64,000 nucleotides of DNA. It comes from Pseudomonadales bacterium (GTDB lineage Bacteria; Pseudomonadota; Gammaproteobacteria; Pseudomonadales; IMCC2047). The DNA lies in contig JACKNY010000001.1 in NCBI GenBank assembly GCA_024234615.1, positions 314,501-378,500 of the forward strand, read 5' to 3'. Both the position numbers and the translations under genes were made by a program. The notes under the pieces are model-generated. The model searched no databases. It had not been told where the DNA came from and was given only the letters and a program-made list of their open reading frames with translations. Positions 34,264-41,610 of this stretch are shown here, piece by piece (within the stretch, counting starts at the first letter, position 1; every line of letters begins with the position of its first letter).

Positions 34264-35156
34264 CCTCAGCATTTAAAGGCAAGGGACCATTGCCGCGATT
34301 GCAAACCTCCTGGGATTTGCGGGCAGCCTGTAATTTTATTGGCGGCGGTGCCGGTACAGGCTTACTCATTACTACTGCGCTGTTGGCGCTATTTGGATTT
34401 CCTTATTTTTGGCCAATCCTGCTGGGCTTGGCCTGCGTGGGTTTTGGTTTGTTTATGGTTTGGCTTGAGATTGGCCGGCCGTGGCGTTCAATGAATCTGT
34501 TCTTTCACCCCGAAACCTCTTGGATGACCCGTGAAGGTATTTTGGCAATTCCTTTGTTTCTGCTCGGGGCGTTAACGCTATTTTATTATCCGCAATCGGG
34601 CGGTGGAGCGATCGCCGCGGTAATCGGCATTATTGCCGTTGGTTATTTGTATTGCCAAGCACAGATGTTGCGTTGTGCTAAGGGCATTCCTTCGTGGGCG
34701 CATCCCGCCTTGACTCCCTATATCTTGGTGACAGGTTTGACTGAGGGAATGGGCTTGGCTATCTGTTTTCAAGCCTTAGCGAGTGAGGCGCTGTTTGCCG
34801 TTTTTGCGCTGGTGTTAGTAATAAGGCTGATTGCATGGTCGCGATACTCGCAAGCATTGCAGCAGGATGGTGCTCCGCAAGCGAGCTGCGCTGCGATCAA
34901 TAATATTCGAGCTATGTATCTGGCGGGAGGGCACCTGTTGCCGATTCTCCTCCTGGTTGCTGCCACCTTTGCTACGCAATTAGCTGTTTTCTTGGTGCCT
35001 ATCGCCGGATTGCTGGCAGCAGCAGCTGGCTGGTTGTCGAAAGCAGTGATCATTACGCGTGCCGCGCAGACCCGTGGTTTCGCCATTCCCCGAACCCCTA
35101 TTCGGGGTCAGGGGGCTAAGGGTATGAGCAGTCAGGCAAGCAAACAGGGTTGGTAA
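34260..35156 (+). CDS. padD: Phenylacetyl-CoA:acceptor oxidoreductase, NrfD/DmsC-like membrane subunit
   Basis: 298 residues, mostly hydrophobic, with about eight predicted membrane helices (for example FIGGGAGTGLLITTALLALFG and ILLGLACVGFGLFMVWLEIG) and the segment EIGRPWRSMNLFFHPETSW that is typical of NrfD/DmsC quinone-interacting subunits. It anchors PadBC in the membrane and likely delivers electrons to the quinone pool. Translationally coupled to padC. Confidence 0.85.
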   Translation: MTSAFKGKGPLPRLQTSWDLRAACNFIGGGAGTGLLITTALLALFGFPYFWPILLGLACVGFGLFMVWLEIGRPWRSMNLFFHPETSWMTREGILAIPLFLLGALTLFYYPQSGGGAIAAVIGIIAVGYLYCQAQMLRCAKGIPSWAHPALTPYILVTGLTEGMGLAICFQALASEALFAVFALVLVIRLIAWSRYSQALQQDGAPQASCAAINNIRAMYLAGGHLLPILLLVAATFATQLAVFLVPIAGLLAAAAGWLSKAVIITRAAQTRGFAIPRTPIRGQGAKGMSSQASKQGW

Positions 35157-35198
35157 TATAAACCGTTTATTGAAAGCGAAAAGTGGGGATTAAACCGC

Positions 35199-35750
35199 AT
35201 GCTTCAAATACTTATCCAAGGCCGCGGAGGTCAGGGCGCTCAAACCGCTGGCAACCTACTGGCTCGAACCTTCTTTGCAGAGGGTAAATATGTGCAGACT
35301 TTTGCTACCTATGGTGGGGCAAGGCGAGGCACGCCGGTCAATTCGTTTTTACTGGCGGATGACAAGCCGATTCGCCGACGCTGCAGCATTGAGCGGGCTG
35401 GCGCAATACTCTGTTTTGACGATAGTCTATTGCCGGGATTAGTATCGCAATTTGCTGACCAGGAAACGCTGGTTGTGGTCAATTCGCGGCGTTCTGCCGA
35501 GGCTTATGCGTCGTTGGGTGATTATAAAATTATCACGATTGATGGCATCGGCATTGCCCAGAAAAACGGGATGGGTCGCATTATTAACTCTGCACTATTA
35601 GGTGCCTTTGCCGGTGCTTTAGGGCAGCCGTCCATGGCCAAGTTGTTGCAAGTGGTGGAAGAAACCGCGCCGGTGAAAAAGCCGGAAAATATAGCCTCCT
35701 GCCAAGAAGCCTATGAGCTGACGCAGGCAGCGCTTGAAACGAGGATCTAG
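35199..35750 (+). CDS. padE: 2-oxoacid (phenylglyoxylate) oxidoreductase, gamma subunit
   Basis: 183 residues, PorC/PadE-type gamma subunit of the pyruvate:ferredoxin oxidoreductase superfamily; it begins ILIQGRGGQGAQTAGNLLA, the conserved N-terminus, and has TFATYGGARRGTPVNSF. It starts 42 bases after padD and 3 bases before the next subunit gene. With the alpha and beta subunits it would oxidatively decarboxylate phenylglyoxylate to benzoyl-CoA. The separate gamma and alpha subunits argue against a Thauera-type KorAB, in which they are fused. Confidence 0.82.
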   Translation: MLQILIQGRGGQGAQTAGNLLARTFFAEGKYVQTFATYGGARRGTPVNSFLLADDKPIRRRCSIERAGAILCFDDSLLPGLVSQFADQETLVVVNSRRSAEAYASLGDYKIITIDGIGIAQKNGMGRIINSALLGAFAGALGQPSMAKLLQVVEETAPVKKPENIASCQEAYELTQAALETRI

Positions 35751-35753
35751 CAG

Positions 35754-37397
35754 ATGACGACAGCACCTTCACCTTTGTGGACCACCCGAACCACAGAAGT
35801 CAACATGACGGGCACTTGGCGCAGTGAACTTCCCAATTACCTGAATACCCCTTCCCCTTGCCACAATGCCTGTCCAGTCAACGGCGAAATTGCCACCTGG
35901 ATACAGGAAATAAAAGGCAAGGATTATCATGCCGCTTGGTTGACGCTGATGGAGAATAATCCCTTCCCCGCGATTGCCGGGCGCATTTGTCATCATCCCT
36001 GTGAAACGCCCTGTAACCGCAAAGAAATGGATGAGGCTGTGGCGATTTGTAGTCTAGAGCGCTTTGTCGGTGATGTCGCATTAGACGAAAAATGGGCGAT
36101 CCCTGCAGCGGACATTACTAAGAACGAAAAAATTGCAGTAGTAGGTGGCGGACCATCAGGGTTGTCCGCGGCATATCAGTTGCGTCGTCGTGGCTATGCG
36201 GTGACTTTATTCGAAGCAAACCAACAACTAGGTGGCTTAATGCGTTACGGCATTCCTTCCTATCGGTTGGCGAAAGAAGTATTAGATGGTGAAATTAAAC
36301 GCATCGTCGATTTGGGTGTTGAGATAAAAACCGGCGTTGGCGAAATAGATGAAAAAGCTGTTAAAAAACTACGCGAAGAGTTTGACGCAGTCTATTTAGC
36401 GATTGGCGCAAGTCGCTCGAAAAAATTGCCCAGTTTGGACTACAGCCAGCCCTGGGTGATGGATAGCGCGAAATTTTTAGCTGCCACCAATATGGGTGAA
36501 TCTATTAAAATTGGTGATCATGTAGTGGTTATCGGCGGCGGCAGTGCGGCCATGGATGTGGCTAGAACGGCTCGCCGCTTCGACAAAAAAGTCAGTGTCT
36601 TGTCGCTCGAACCCGAAGCGCTAATGCCCGCTCAGCGCGAAGAAGTGGTGGAAGCGAAGGAAGAGGACGTGACCTTTCTTGACGGGGCGATGCTGCAGTC
36701 TGTGAATGCAGATGCGTCAGGCGAGCTTGAGTTGAATTGTATCCGCGTTGAGTTTGAACCCGGTTCAGTGCGAGGACAGTTCAAGATTACACCGCTTGAA
36801 GGTACGGAATTTAAAATCAAAGCGAATCTAATCGTACCGGCCCTTGGACAGGAAGTCGCCCTGGATCGATGGGCGTCGTTGTCATCCGAAGGTACTCCTG
36901 TTGTCCATATTGATCGGCAGCATAAAACCAGTATGGAAGGTGTTTTTGCAGGAGGCGACTTTGCCAGTCTGGACAGGTTTGTGACCCAGGCAGTAGGTAT
37001 GGGCAAGCGCGCCGCTAAAGATATTGAAAATTATCTCAATAAAGCACCTATTGTGAACAGCGCTGAAAAATTGGAATTGCCTTATAAAGCAATTAACACG
37101 CATTATCAAAGTGAGGCGCGGCGCGAAATTCAGAATGCTGAACAGCTTGAGGTACGGCTTAAGAGTTTTGTGGAAGTGCAGCGTGGCTTAAGTGTTGAGC
37201 AGGCGGCAGTGGAGTCGGATCGCTGTTTTAGTTGTGGCAACTGTATTTTCTGTGACAACTGTTATTACTATTGCCCGGATATGGCGATTACTAAGCTGGA
37301 AAAAGGCTATGAGGTGAAAACAGATTATTGTAAAGGTTGTGGTCTCTGTGCCGCAGAGTGCCCTACAGGAACAATTATGATGCGGGAGGAACTCTAA
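35754..37397 (+). CDS. GltD-like FAD/NAD(P) subunit fused to a 2[4Fe-4S] ferredoxin domain
   Basis: 547 residues in three parts. Residues 1-120 are a GltD-type N-terminal iron-sulfur domain (C36, C40, C79, C83, C87, C99). Residues 125-460 have FAD (VVGGGPSGLSAA) and NAD(P) (VVVIGGGSAAMDVART) Rossmann folds. From about residue 483 there is a ferredoxin-like tail with CFSCGNCIFCDNCYYYCP and CKGCGLCAAECP. In Azoarcus the phenylglyoxylate dehydrogenase has separate FAD (PadH, epsilon) and ferredoxin (PadF, delta) subunits; this single protein appears to combine both roles, linking the TPP site to NAD(P) or to ferredoxin. Its stop overlaps the alpha-subunit start. Acceptor choice is uncertain. Confidence 0.78.
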   Translation: MTTAPSPLWTTRTTEVNMTGTWRSELPNYLNTPSPCHNACPVNGEIATWIQEIKGKDYHAAWLTLMENNPFPAIAGRICHHPCETPCNRKEMDEAVAICSLERFVGDVALDEKWAIPAADITKNEKIAVVGGGPSGLSAAYQLRRRGYAVTLFEANQQLGGLMRYGIPSYRLAKEVLDGEIKRIVDLGVEIKTGVGEIDEKAVKKLREEFDAVYLAIGASRSKKLPSLDYSQPWVMDSAKFLAATNMGESIKIGDHVVVIGGGSAAMDVARTARRFDKKVSVLSLEPEALMPAQREEVVEAKEEDVTFLDGAMLQSVNADASGELELNCIRVEFEPGSVRGQFKITPLEGTEFKIKANLIVPALGQEVALDRWASLSSEGTPVVHIDRQHKTSMEGVFAGGDFASLDRFVTQAVGMGKRAAKDIENYLNKAPIVNSAEKLELPYKAINTHYQSEARREIQNAEQLEVRLKSFVEVQRGLSVEQAAVESDRCFSCGNCIFCDNCYYYCPDMAITKLEKGYEVKTDYCKGCGLCAAECPTGTIMMREEL

Positions 37398-38554
37398 TGG
37401 CTGGTGATAGTACTCCGATGCTGCTTAGTGGCAACCATGCGGTAGCCTGGGGCGTGAAATTGGCACGGCCACATGTGATACCAGTGTATCCGATAACGCC
37501 GCAGACTCCGATCTTGGAAAAAATTACCGAGTTTCATTCGGCGGGTGAAATTACCGCTGAGGTAATCGCGCCCGAATCCGAACATTCGGCGATGTCAGCC
37601 TGTATTACGGCGTCGCTCACCGGGTCGCGTGTATTTACGGCGACATCATCGCAGGGCCTATTGCTCATGCACGAGTTGCTGCACTATGCGGCTGGTGCCA
37701 GAGCCCCTATTGTGATGTGCAATGTCAACCGTACGGTGGCATCGCCTTGGGCGTTTTGGCCGGATCAAACGGATAGTCTGTCACAGCGCGACACCGGTTG
37801 GGTACAGCTCTATACGGAATCGCCACAGGAATCTATGGATACGGTCATTCAGGCGTTTAGGGTGGCAGAAGAAATTGGTATGCCGGTGATGGTGAATCAT
37901 GATGCTTTTTACGTGTCGCATGCAATGGAGCCTGTTGAGGTGCCTTCCGAGGCTTGCGTGAATGACTTTTTGCCGGAATATTCAATTCCAAATATGCTCG
38001 ATCCAGATAGCGGGCAGTCATTTGGCGCGCCCGTTGACCAACAGACCTATAATCGCGTGCGGCGGGAAATGGGTGAAGCGCTTAATAACGCCTTTGCCGC
38101 TTGCGATTCGGCACATGCTGTGTGGAACGAATTAACTGGCCGTGGCTACGGCATTACCGAAGCCTATCGCACTGAAGGTGCGAAATCAGTGCTGGTCACC
38201 ATGGGTAGTATGACTGGAACGGCACGAGAGGCAGTTGATGCCCTGCGTGAACAAGGTCACGCGGTCGGTTTATTGAAAGTGAGGCTGTTCAGACCCTTCC
38301 CTAATAAGCAAGTGATCGAAGCGCTTAAGGATGTTGCCAACGTCATTGTTCTGGATAGAAATTACTCACCGGGTCTTGGCGGTATCTTGCATCAGGAATT
38401 AAAGGCTGCGCTTTATGGATTGAATAATGGGCCGCGCGTACATGGCTTATTGGCTGGCGTTGGTGGTGTCAACGTGACGCCAGAGAAAATCCAGGAGTTG
38501 GCGTTGCGTTATGCCGATAGCGAACCCGCTGTCGCATCGATTTGGGTGGAATAG
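37397..38554 (+). CDS. padG: 2-oxoacid (phenylglyoxylate) oxidoreductase, alpha subunit
   Basis: 385 residues, PorA-type alpha subunit with the core and domain-II folds (YPITPQTPILEKITEF; SPWAFWPDQTDSLSQRD; GYGITEAYRTEGAKSVLVTMGSMTGTAREAVD; VRLFRPFP). The ATG at 37397 overlaps the preceding stop and has GGGAGGA upstream; an in-frame extension back to 37337 overlaps that gene's conserved ferredoxin and is rejected. Phenylglyoxylate specificity is inferred from the neighbouring padBCD. Confidence 0.85.
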   Translation: MAGDSTPMLLSGNHAVAWGVKLARPHVIPVYPITPQTPILEKITEFHSAGEITAEVIAPESEHSAMSACITASLTGSRVFTATSSQGLLLMHELLHYAAGARAPIVMCNVNRTVASPWAFWPDQTDSLSQRDTGWVQLYTESPQESMDTVIQAFRVAEEIGMPVMVNHDAFYVSHAMEPVEVPSEACVNDFLPEYSIPNMLDPDSGQSFGAPVDQQTYNRVRREMGEALNNAFAACDSAHAVWNELTGRGYGITEAYRTEGAKSVLVTMGSMTGTAREAVDALREQGHAVGLLKVRLFRPFPNKQVIEALKDVANVIVLDRNYSPGLGGILHQELKAALYGLNNGPRVHGLLAGVGGVNVTPEKIQELALRYADSEPAVASIWVE

Positions 38555-38556
38555 CT

Positions 38557-39441
38557 ATGAGATATATAGAGTATAAAGACGAAGGTGTGTTTAAGTCTGG
38601 GCACTTTGCTTGCGCGGGCTGTATTGAATCGCTTTCGATAAGGATTATCGTCAATGCCGTTGGCCCAGATACAGTTGCTGTGGTCCCGCCCTCCTGTGGC
38701 GCCATTATTTGCGGGGGCTATCCAAATAGCTCGTTGTCAATTCCAACCTTTCACACTACCTTGGAGGCTGCTGCGGCTTCTGCTAGCGGAGTAAAGCGCT
38801 CATTGGTGGCCAGAGGAAAACCTGATACGACTGTGCTTTGTCTTGCCGGAGACGGTGGTACATACGATATTGGTTTTCAAGCGCTCTCGTCTGCGGTTGA
38901 GAGGAATGAAGACATTCTTTATGTCTGCTTTGACAATGAGGGCTATATGAATACGGGCGGGCAAAAAAGCTCGTCCACACCATTGCAGGCGGTGACGGGG
39001 TCGACCCCCGCTGGAAAATTAACGCCGAAGAAAAATATTGTAGAGATTTTGGCGGCGCATAACATTCCCTATGTGGCCACTTGCAGTGCCGCGCACTCCG
39101 AGGATTTCGTTAGAAAAGTGGAAAAAGCTAAGAACATTCGCGGTACCAAAGTTCTTATCGTCTTAATTCCCTGTCTTGCGGGCTGGGGGGTGGCGGATAA
39201 TGCCGGGATCAAAGTAACGCGCTTGGCGGTAGATTCAGGTGTTTTCCCGCTTTACGAAATTGAAGATGGCGTTAAATACACTTTAAACCATACCAAAAAA
39301 ACCACGCCGGTAAATGATTACCTGGGGGCGCAAAAGCGTTATCGTCACCTTTCCGAACAGGATGTCGCGGCAATACAGAATGGCGTGGATACCGAGTGGG
39401 CTCGTCTTGCAAAACGTGTTCAGGCGTCCACTGAAGAGTGA
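38557..39441 (+). CDS. padI: 2-oxoacid (phenylglyoxylate) oxidoreductase, beta subunit (TPP)
   Basis: 294 residues, PorB-type subunit. The thiamine diphosphate motif is clear (AGDGGTYDIG...NEGYMNTGGQ), and the N-terminal CAGC plus later Cys can bind a [4Fe-4S] cluster. The ATG at 38557 lies 2 bases after the alpha-subunit stop and follows a GGTGGAA site. It is the last gene of the pad operon; its stop directly abuts the convergent iclR stop. Confidence 0.85.
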   Translation: MRYIEYKDEGVFKSGHFACAGCIESLSIRIIVNAVGPDTVAVVPPSCGAIICGGYPNSSLSIPTFHTTLEAAAASASGVKRSLVARGKPDTTVLCLAGDGGTYDIGFQALSSAVERNEDILYVCFDNEGYMNTGGQKSSSTPLQAVTGSTPAGKLTPKKNIVEILAAHNIPYVATCSAAHSEDFVRKVEKAKNIRGTKVLIVLIPCLAGWGVADNAGIKVTRLAVDSGVFPLYEIEDGVKYTLNHTKKTTPVNDYLGAQKRYRHLSEQDVAAIQNGVDTEWARLAKRVQASTEE

Positions 39442-40209
39442 CTATTCAATCGAGCCGCCATACAGGGTTTGCGTAATCTGACGGGAGGTTTGTTCCAGGT
39501 CGTCCTTGGCGCGCATTAAGTTGCTCATGCGTAAGCGTGCAATTGGACCTGACACAGATAGTGCAGCGATTGTGGCTGATTTCGTGTTTTTTATCGGAAC
39601 CGCAATGCCGCGCATGCCGCGTTCACTTTCTTGGTCGTTAATAGCGTAGCCTTGTTTGCGAACCTGCATGATATGTTTAGCGAGGCTCTTGGTGTTGGTG
39701 AGAGTATTTGACGTTCGGTTTTCAAAGTTGATCCCCTGAATATATTTGTTCAGCTCTGTATCATCCATGTCCGCCAGCAACATTTTCCCTACGGCGGTAC
39801 AATAGGCTGGCCAGCGTTTGCCGATACGAATACCGATACTCAGTGAATGGCGAGAGGGAATGTGCGCGATACTAACGACATTCTGGCCATCTAACACGGC
39901 GACTTGAACGGATTCATTCAATAATTCGGCGAGAGGATCCAGGTGCTTCATTACGGCTTCCGCTAAAACATTATGAACGGAGACCTGGTTGCCAAGGTCG
40001 GCTAAGGTCATGCCTAGACTAAACTGGCCTCTACCGACTCGCGAAATGGCGCCAACATTTTCCAGTGTCATCAGGAAGCGATGTACCGTTTTGCTATTCA
40101 TCTGAGCATGTTTGGCGATATCGGCAGTGGTTAAAATCGTTCTCCGACCGTCAAAGGCGGATAAAACTTTAAATGCTTTTATCACAGAAAGAATGGCTGG
40201 CGTTGACAT
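39442..40209 (-). CDS. IclR-family transcriptional regulator
   Basis: 255 residues with an N-terminal winged helix-turn-helix (LTTADIAKHAQMNSKTVHRFLMTLENVGAISR) and the C-terminal IclR effector domain (SIAHIPSRHSLSIGIRIGKRWPAYCTAVGKMLLA; ERGMRGIAVPI). It is encoded convergently to padI with no gap and is the nearest regulator of the pad genes. Its effector might be phenylglyoxylate, phenylacetyl-CoA or a related aromatic; this is inference. A GTGAG/CTCAC dyad in its own promoter suggests autoregulation. Confidence 0.9.
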   Translation of the reverse strand: MSTPAILSVIKAFKVLSAFDGRRTILTTADIAKHAQMNSKTVHRFLMTLENVGAISRVGRGQFSLGMTLADLGNQVSVHNVLAEAVMKHLDPLAELLNESVQVAVLDGQNVVSIAHIPSRHSLSIGIRIGKRWPAYCTAVGKMLLADMDDTELNKYIQGINFENRTSNTLTNTKSLAKHIMQVRKQGYAINDQESERGMRGIAVPIKNTKSATIAALSVSGPIARLRMSNLMRAKDDLEQTSRQITQTLYGGSIE

Positions 40210-40242
40210 ATAAAGACCTAAAACTTAGCTTTATCTTACATT

Positions 40243-40259
40243 GTGAGTATTAGTCTCAC
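40243..40259. promoter_or_regulatory. Inverted repeat GTGAG-N7-CTCAC upstream of iclR
   Basis: A perfect 5-base inverted repeat with a 7-base AT-rich centre, about 35 bases before the iclR start. The TGAG/CTCA core recurs in the dyads between the acyl-CoA synthetase gene and padB. Confidence 0.4.
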
Positions 40260-40374
40260 TATATATTATCAAGATAGGGATTACGAGAAATTCGATATGT
40301 AAATTAGTCATCGGCGATAAAGCGCTATGATAGCGATGTAGCGGCCTGAGAGTCATAAGGAAGGGGAGGTGTAG

Positions 40375-41067
40375 ATGCAAAAATTAGGTAGTAGTGAAAA
40401 CAACAGTACGTTAGATCAATACTTGCAGCCAAGTAGTTTTATTGATAGCGATAACCCAAAGGTAATCGATTTTGTGGAAACGATAACCACAAGTCAGGGT
40501 AAAGGTATTGAACGGATAATAGCCCTTTATCTGGCGATTAGAGATGACATTGTATATGACCCATATTTCGTCGGTCGTGATGAAAGCTATTATCGGGCCA
40601 GCGATTGTCTAGCTGCGGGTAGAGGGTTTTGTATTCCGAAAGCTGCGCTTTTGGCCGCTGGTGCTCGTGTACTGGGAGTCCCTGCCCGTGTAGGCTATGC
40701 GGATGTTAAAAATCACTTAACCACTGAAAAACTTGATGCGCTGGTGGGTAGCAATATTTATCGGTGGCATAGCTACGCTGAATTATATATCGACGGATTA
40801 TGGGTAAAGGCAACACCTGCCTTCAATAAAAGTTTGTGTGAGCGTTTCGGGGTACATACTTTAGAGTTTGATGGTCGTCATGATTCGCTGTTACAAGAGT
40901 TCGATCAGAGCGGTCGTCAACATATGGAGTATATGAAGCAGCGCGGCCACTTCCAAGATGTGCCCTATCAGGAGATACTGCGCGCTTTCATCGAGTACCA
41001 TCCGTTATGGTTGGATAATCGTATTGATAGTGCTGGTATGGCCTCCTCGTCGGATGATTGGGGGTGA
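40375..41067 (+). CDS. Transglutaminase-like (cysteine protease fold) protein
   Basis: 230 residues with the core of the transglutaminase-like superfamily. C86 lies in GRGFCIPKAALLAAGARVLGVPAR and H132 in YRWHSYAELYIDGLWVKATPAFN. The acidic third residue usually seen after the His is not at the normal position (KATPAF instead of a VDPT type), so activity may differ. No signal peptide or membrane segment is evident. It has a strong GGGGAGG ribosome-binding site. It stands alone between iclR and rpmE; any link to aromatic metabolism is unknown. Confidence 0.75.
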   Translation: MQKLGSSENNSTLDQYLQPSSFIDSDNPKVIDFVETITTSQGKGIERIIALYLAIRDDIVYDPYFVGRDESYYRASDCLAAGRGFCIPKAALLAAGARVLGVPARVGYADVKNHLTTEKLDALVGSNIYRWHSYAELYIDGLWVKATPAFNKSLCERFGVHTLEFDGRHDSLLQEFDQSGRQHMEYMKQRGHFQDVPYQEILRAFIEYHPLWLDNRIDSAGMASSSDDWG

Positions 41068-41253
41068 TGAATTGATCGGTTGATTCTCAATACCGTTCTG
41101 GTATTATTGCGCGTCCCAATTGAGGGCTAGGGGCATCGTGCGTGATGCATGTGTTCTAGCCGATTATAATTGTGTGCGGTGCTTGGTTTTAGACGCCTTG
41201 GTATAAAAGGGTGCCAGATTAAGTGGCGGCATACGTGAGTCGAGGTTATAAGC

Positions 41254-41466
41254 ATGAAACAGGGCATTCATCCTGAATATAAAGAAATTTCTGTCACCTG
41301 TAGTTGTGGCAACCAGCTAAAAACGCGATCAACCCTGTGTGAAGATTTACACGTTGATGTCTGTTCCAGCTGTCACCCTTTCTATACGGGCAAGCAGAAA
41401 GTAGTGGATCGCGGAGGTCGTATCGACCGCTTCAATAAGCGTTTTGGAAGCCGCGCAAAAGCCTAG
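41254..41466 (+). CDS. rpmE: 50S ribosomal protein L31 (zinc-binding form)
   Basis: 70 residues, zinc-containing C+ form of L31 with C16, C18, C37 and C40 (SVTCSCGN; DVCSSCHPFYTGKQK). It has the expected length, and priA and ponA as its syntenic relatives. It marks the right boundary of the catabolic block. Confidence 0.97.
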   Translation: MKQGIHPEYKEISVTCSCGNQLKTRSTLCEDLHVDVCSSCHPFYTGKQKVVDRGGRIDRFNKRFGSRAKA

Positions 41467-41530
41467 AAATATTATCTTTTTTAACCGGTAGCTATTTGGA
41501 TTAGTCGCTATAACGGTTAAAAGTCGGATA

Positions 41531-41571
41531 AAAAAGGGCCTCATCTATGGATTTATAGGGTGGGGCTTTTT
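41531..41571. terminator. Bidirectional terminator between rpmE and ponA
   Basis: A long stem from AAAAAG with CCTCATC to GGTGGGG with CTTTTT (two-base bulge) has an A-run on the left and a T-run on the right, so it can terminate both converging transcripts. Confidence 0.85.
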
Positions 41572-41610
41572 AATGGACAATTAAAAGAGTTCTTTGGGGT
41601 TCGTTGGCAT

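Noticed and set aside
35199..39441. Reading the four-subunit oxidoreductase as 2-oxoglutarate:ferredoxin oxidoreductase (KorAB)
   Set aside because: Thauera KorA has gamma and alpha fused, while here they are separate, and the genes follow padBCD directly. Phenylglyoxylate is the better fit, though substrate is not proven.
14482..41253. Search for an integrase, IS or flanking direct repeats around the catabolic block
   Set aside because: No transposase or integrase coding sequence and no tRNA at either edge were seen, so it is not called a mobile element.
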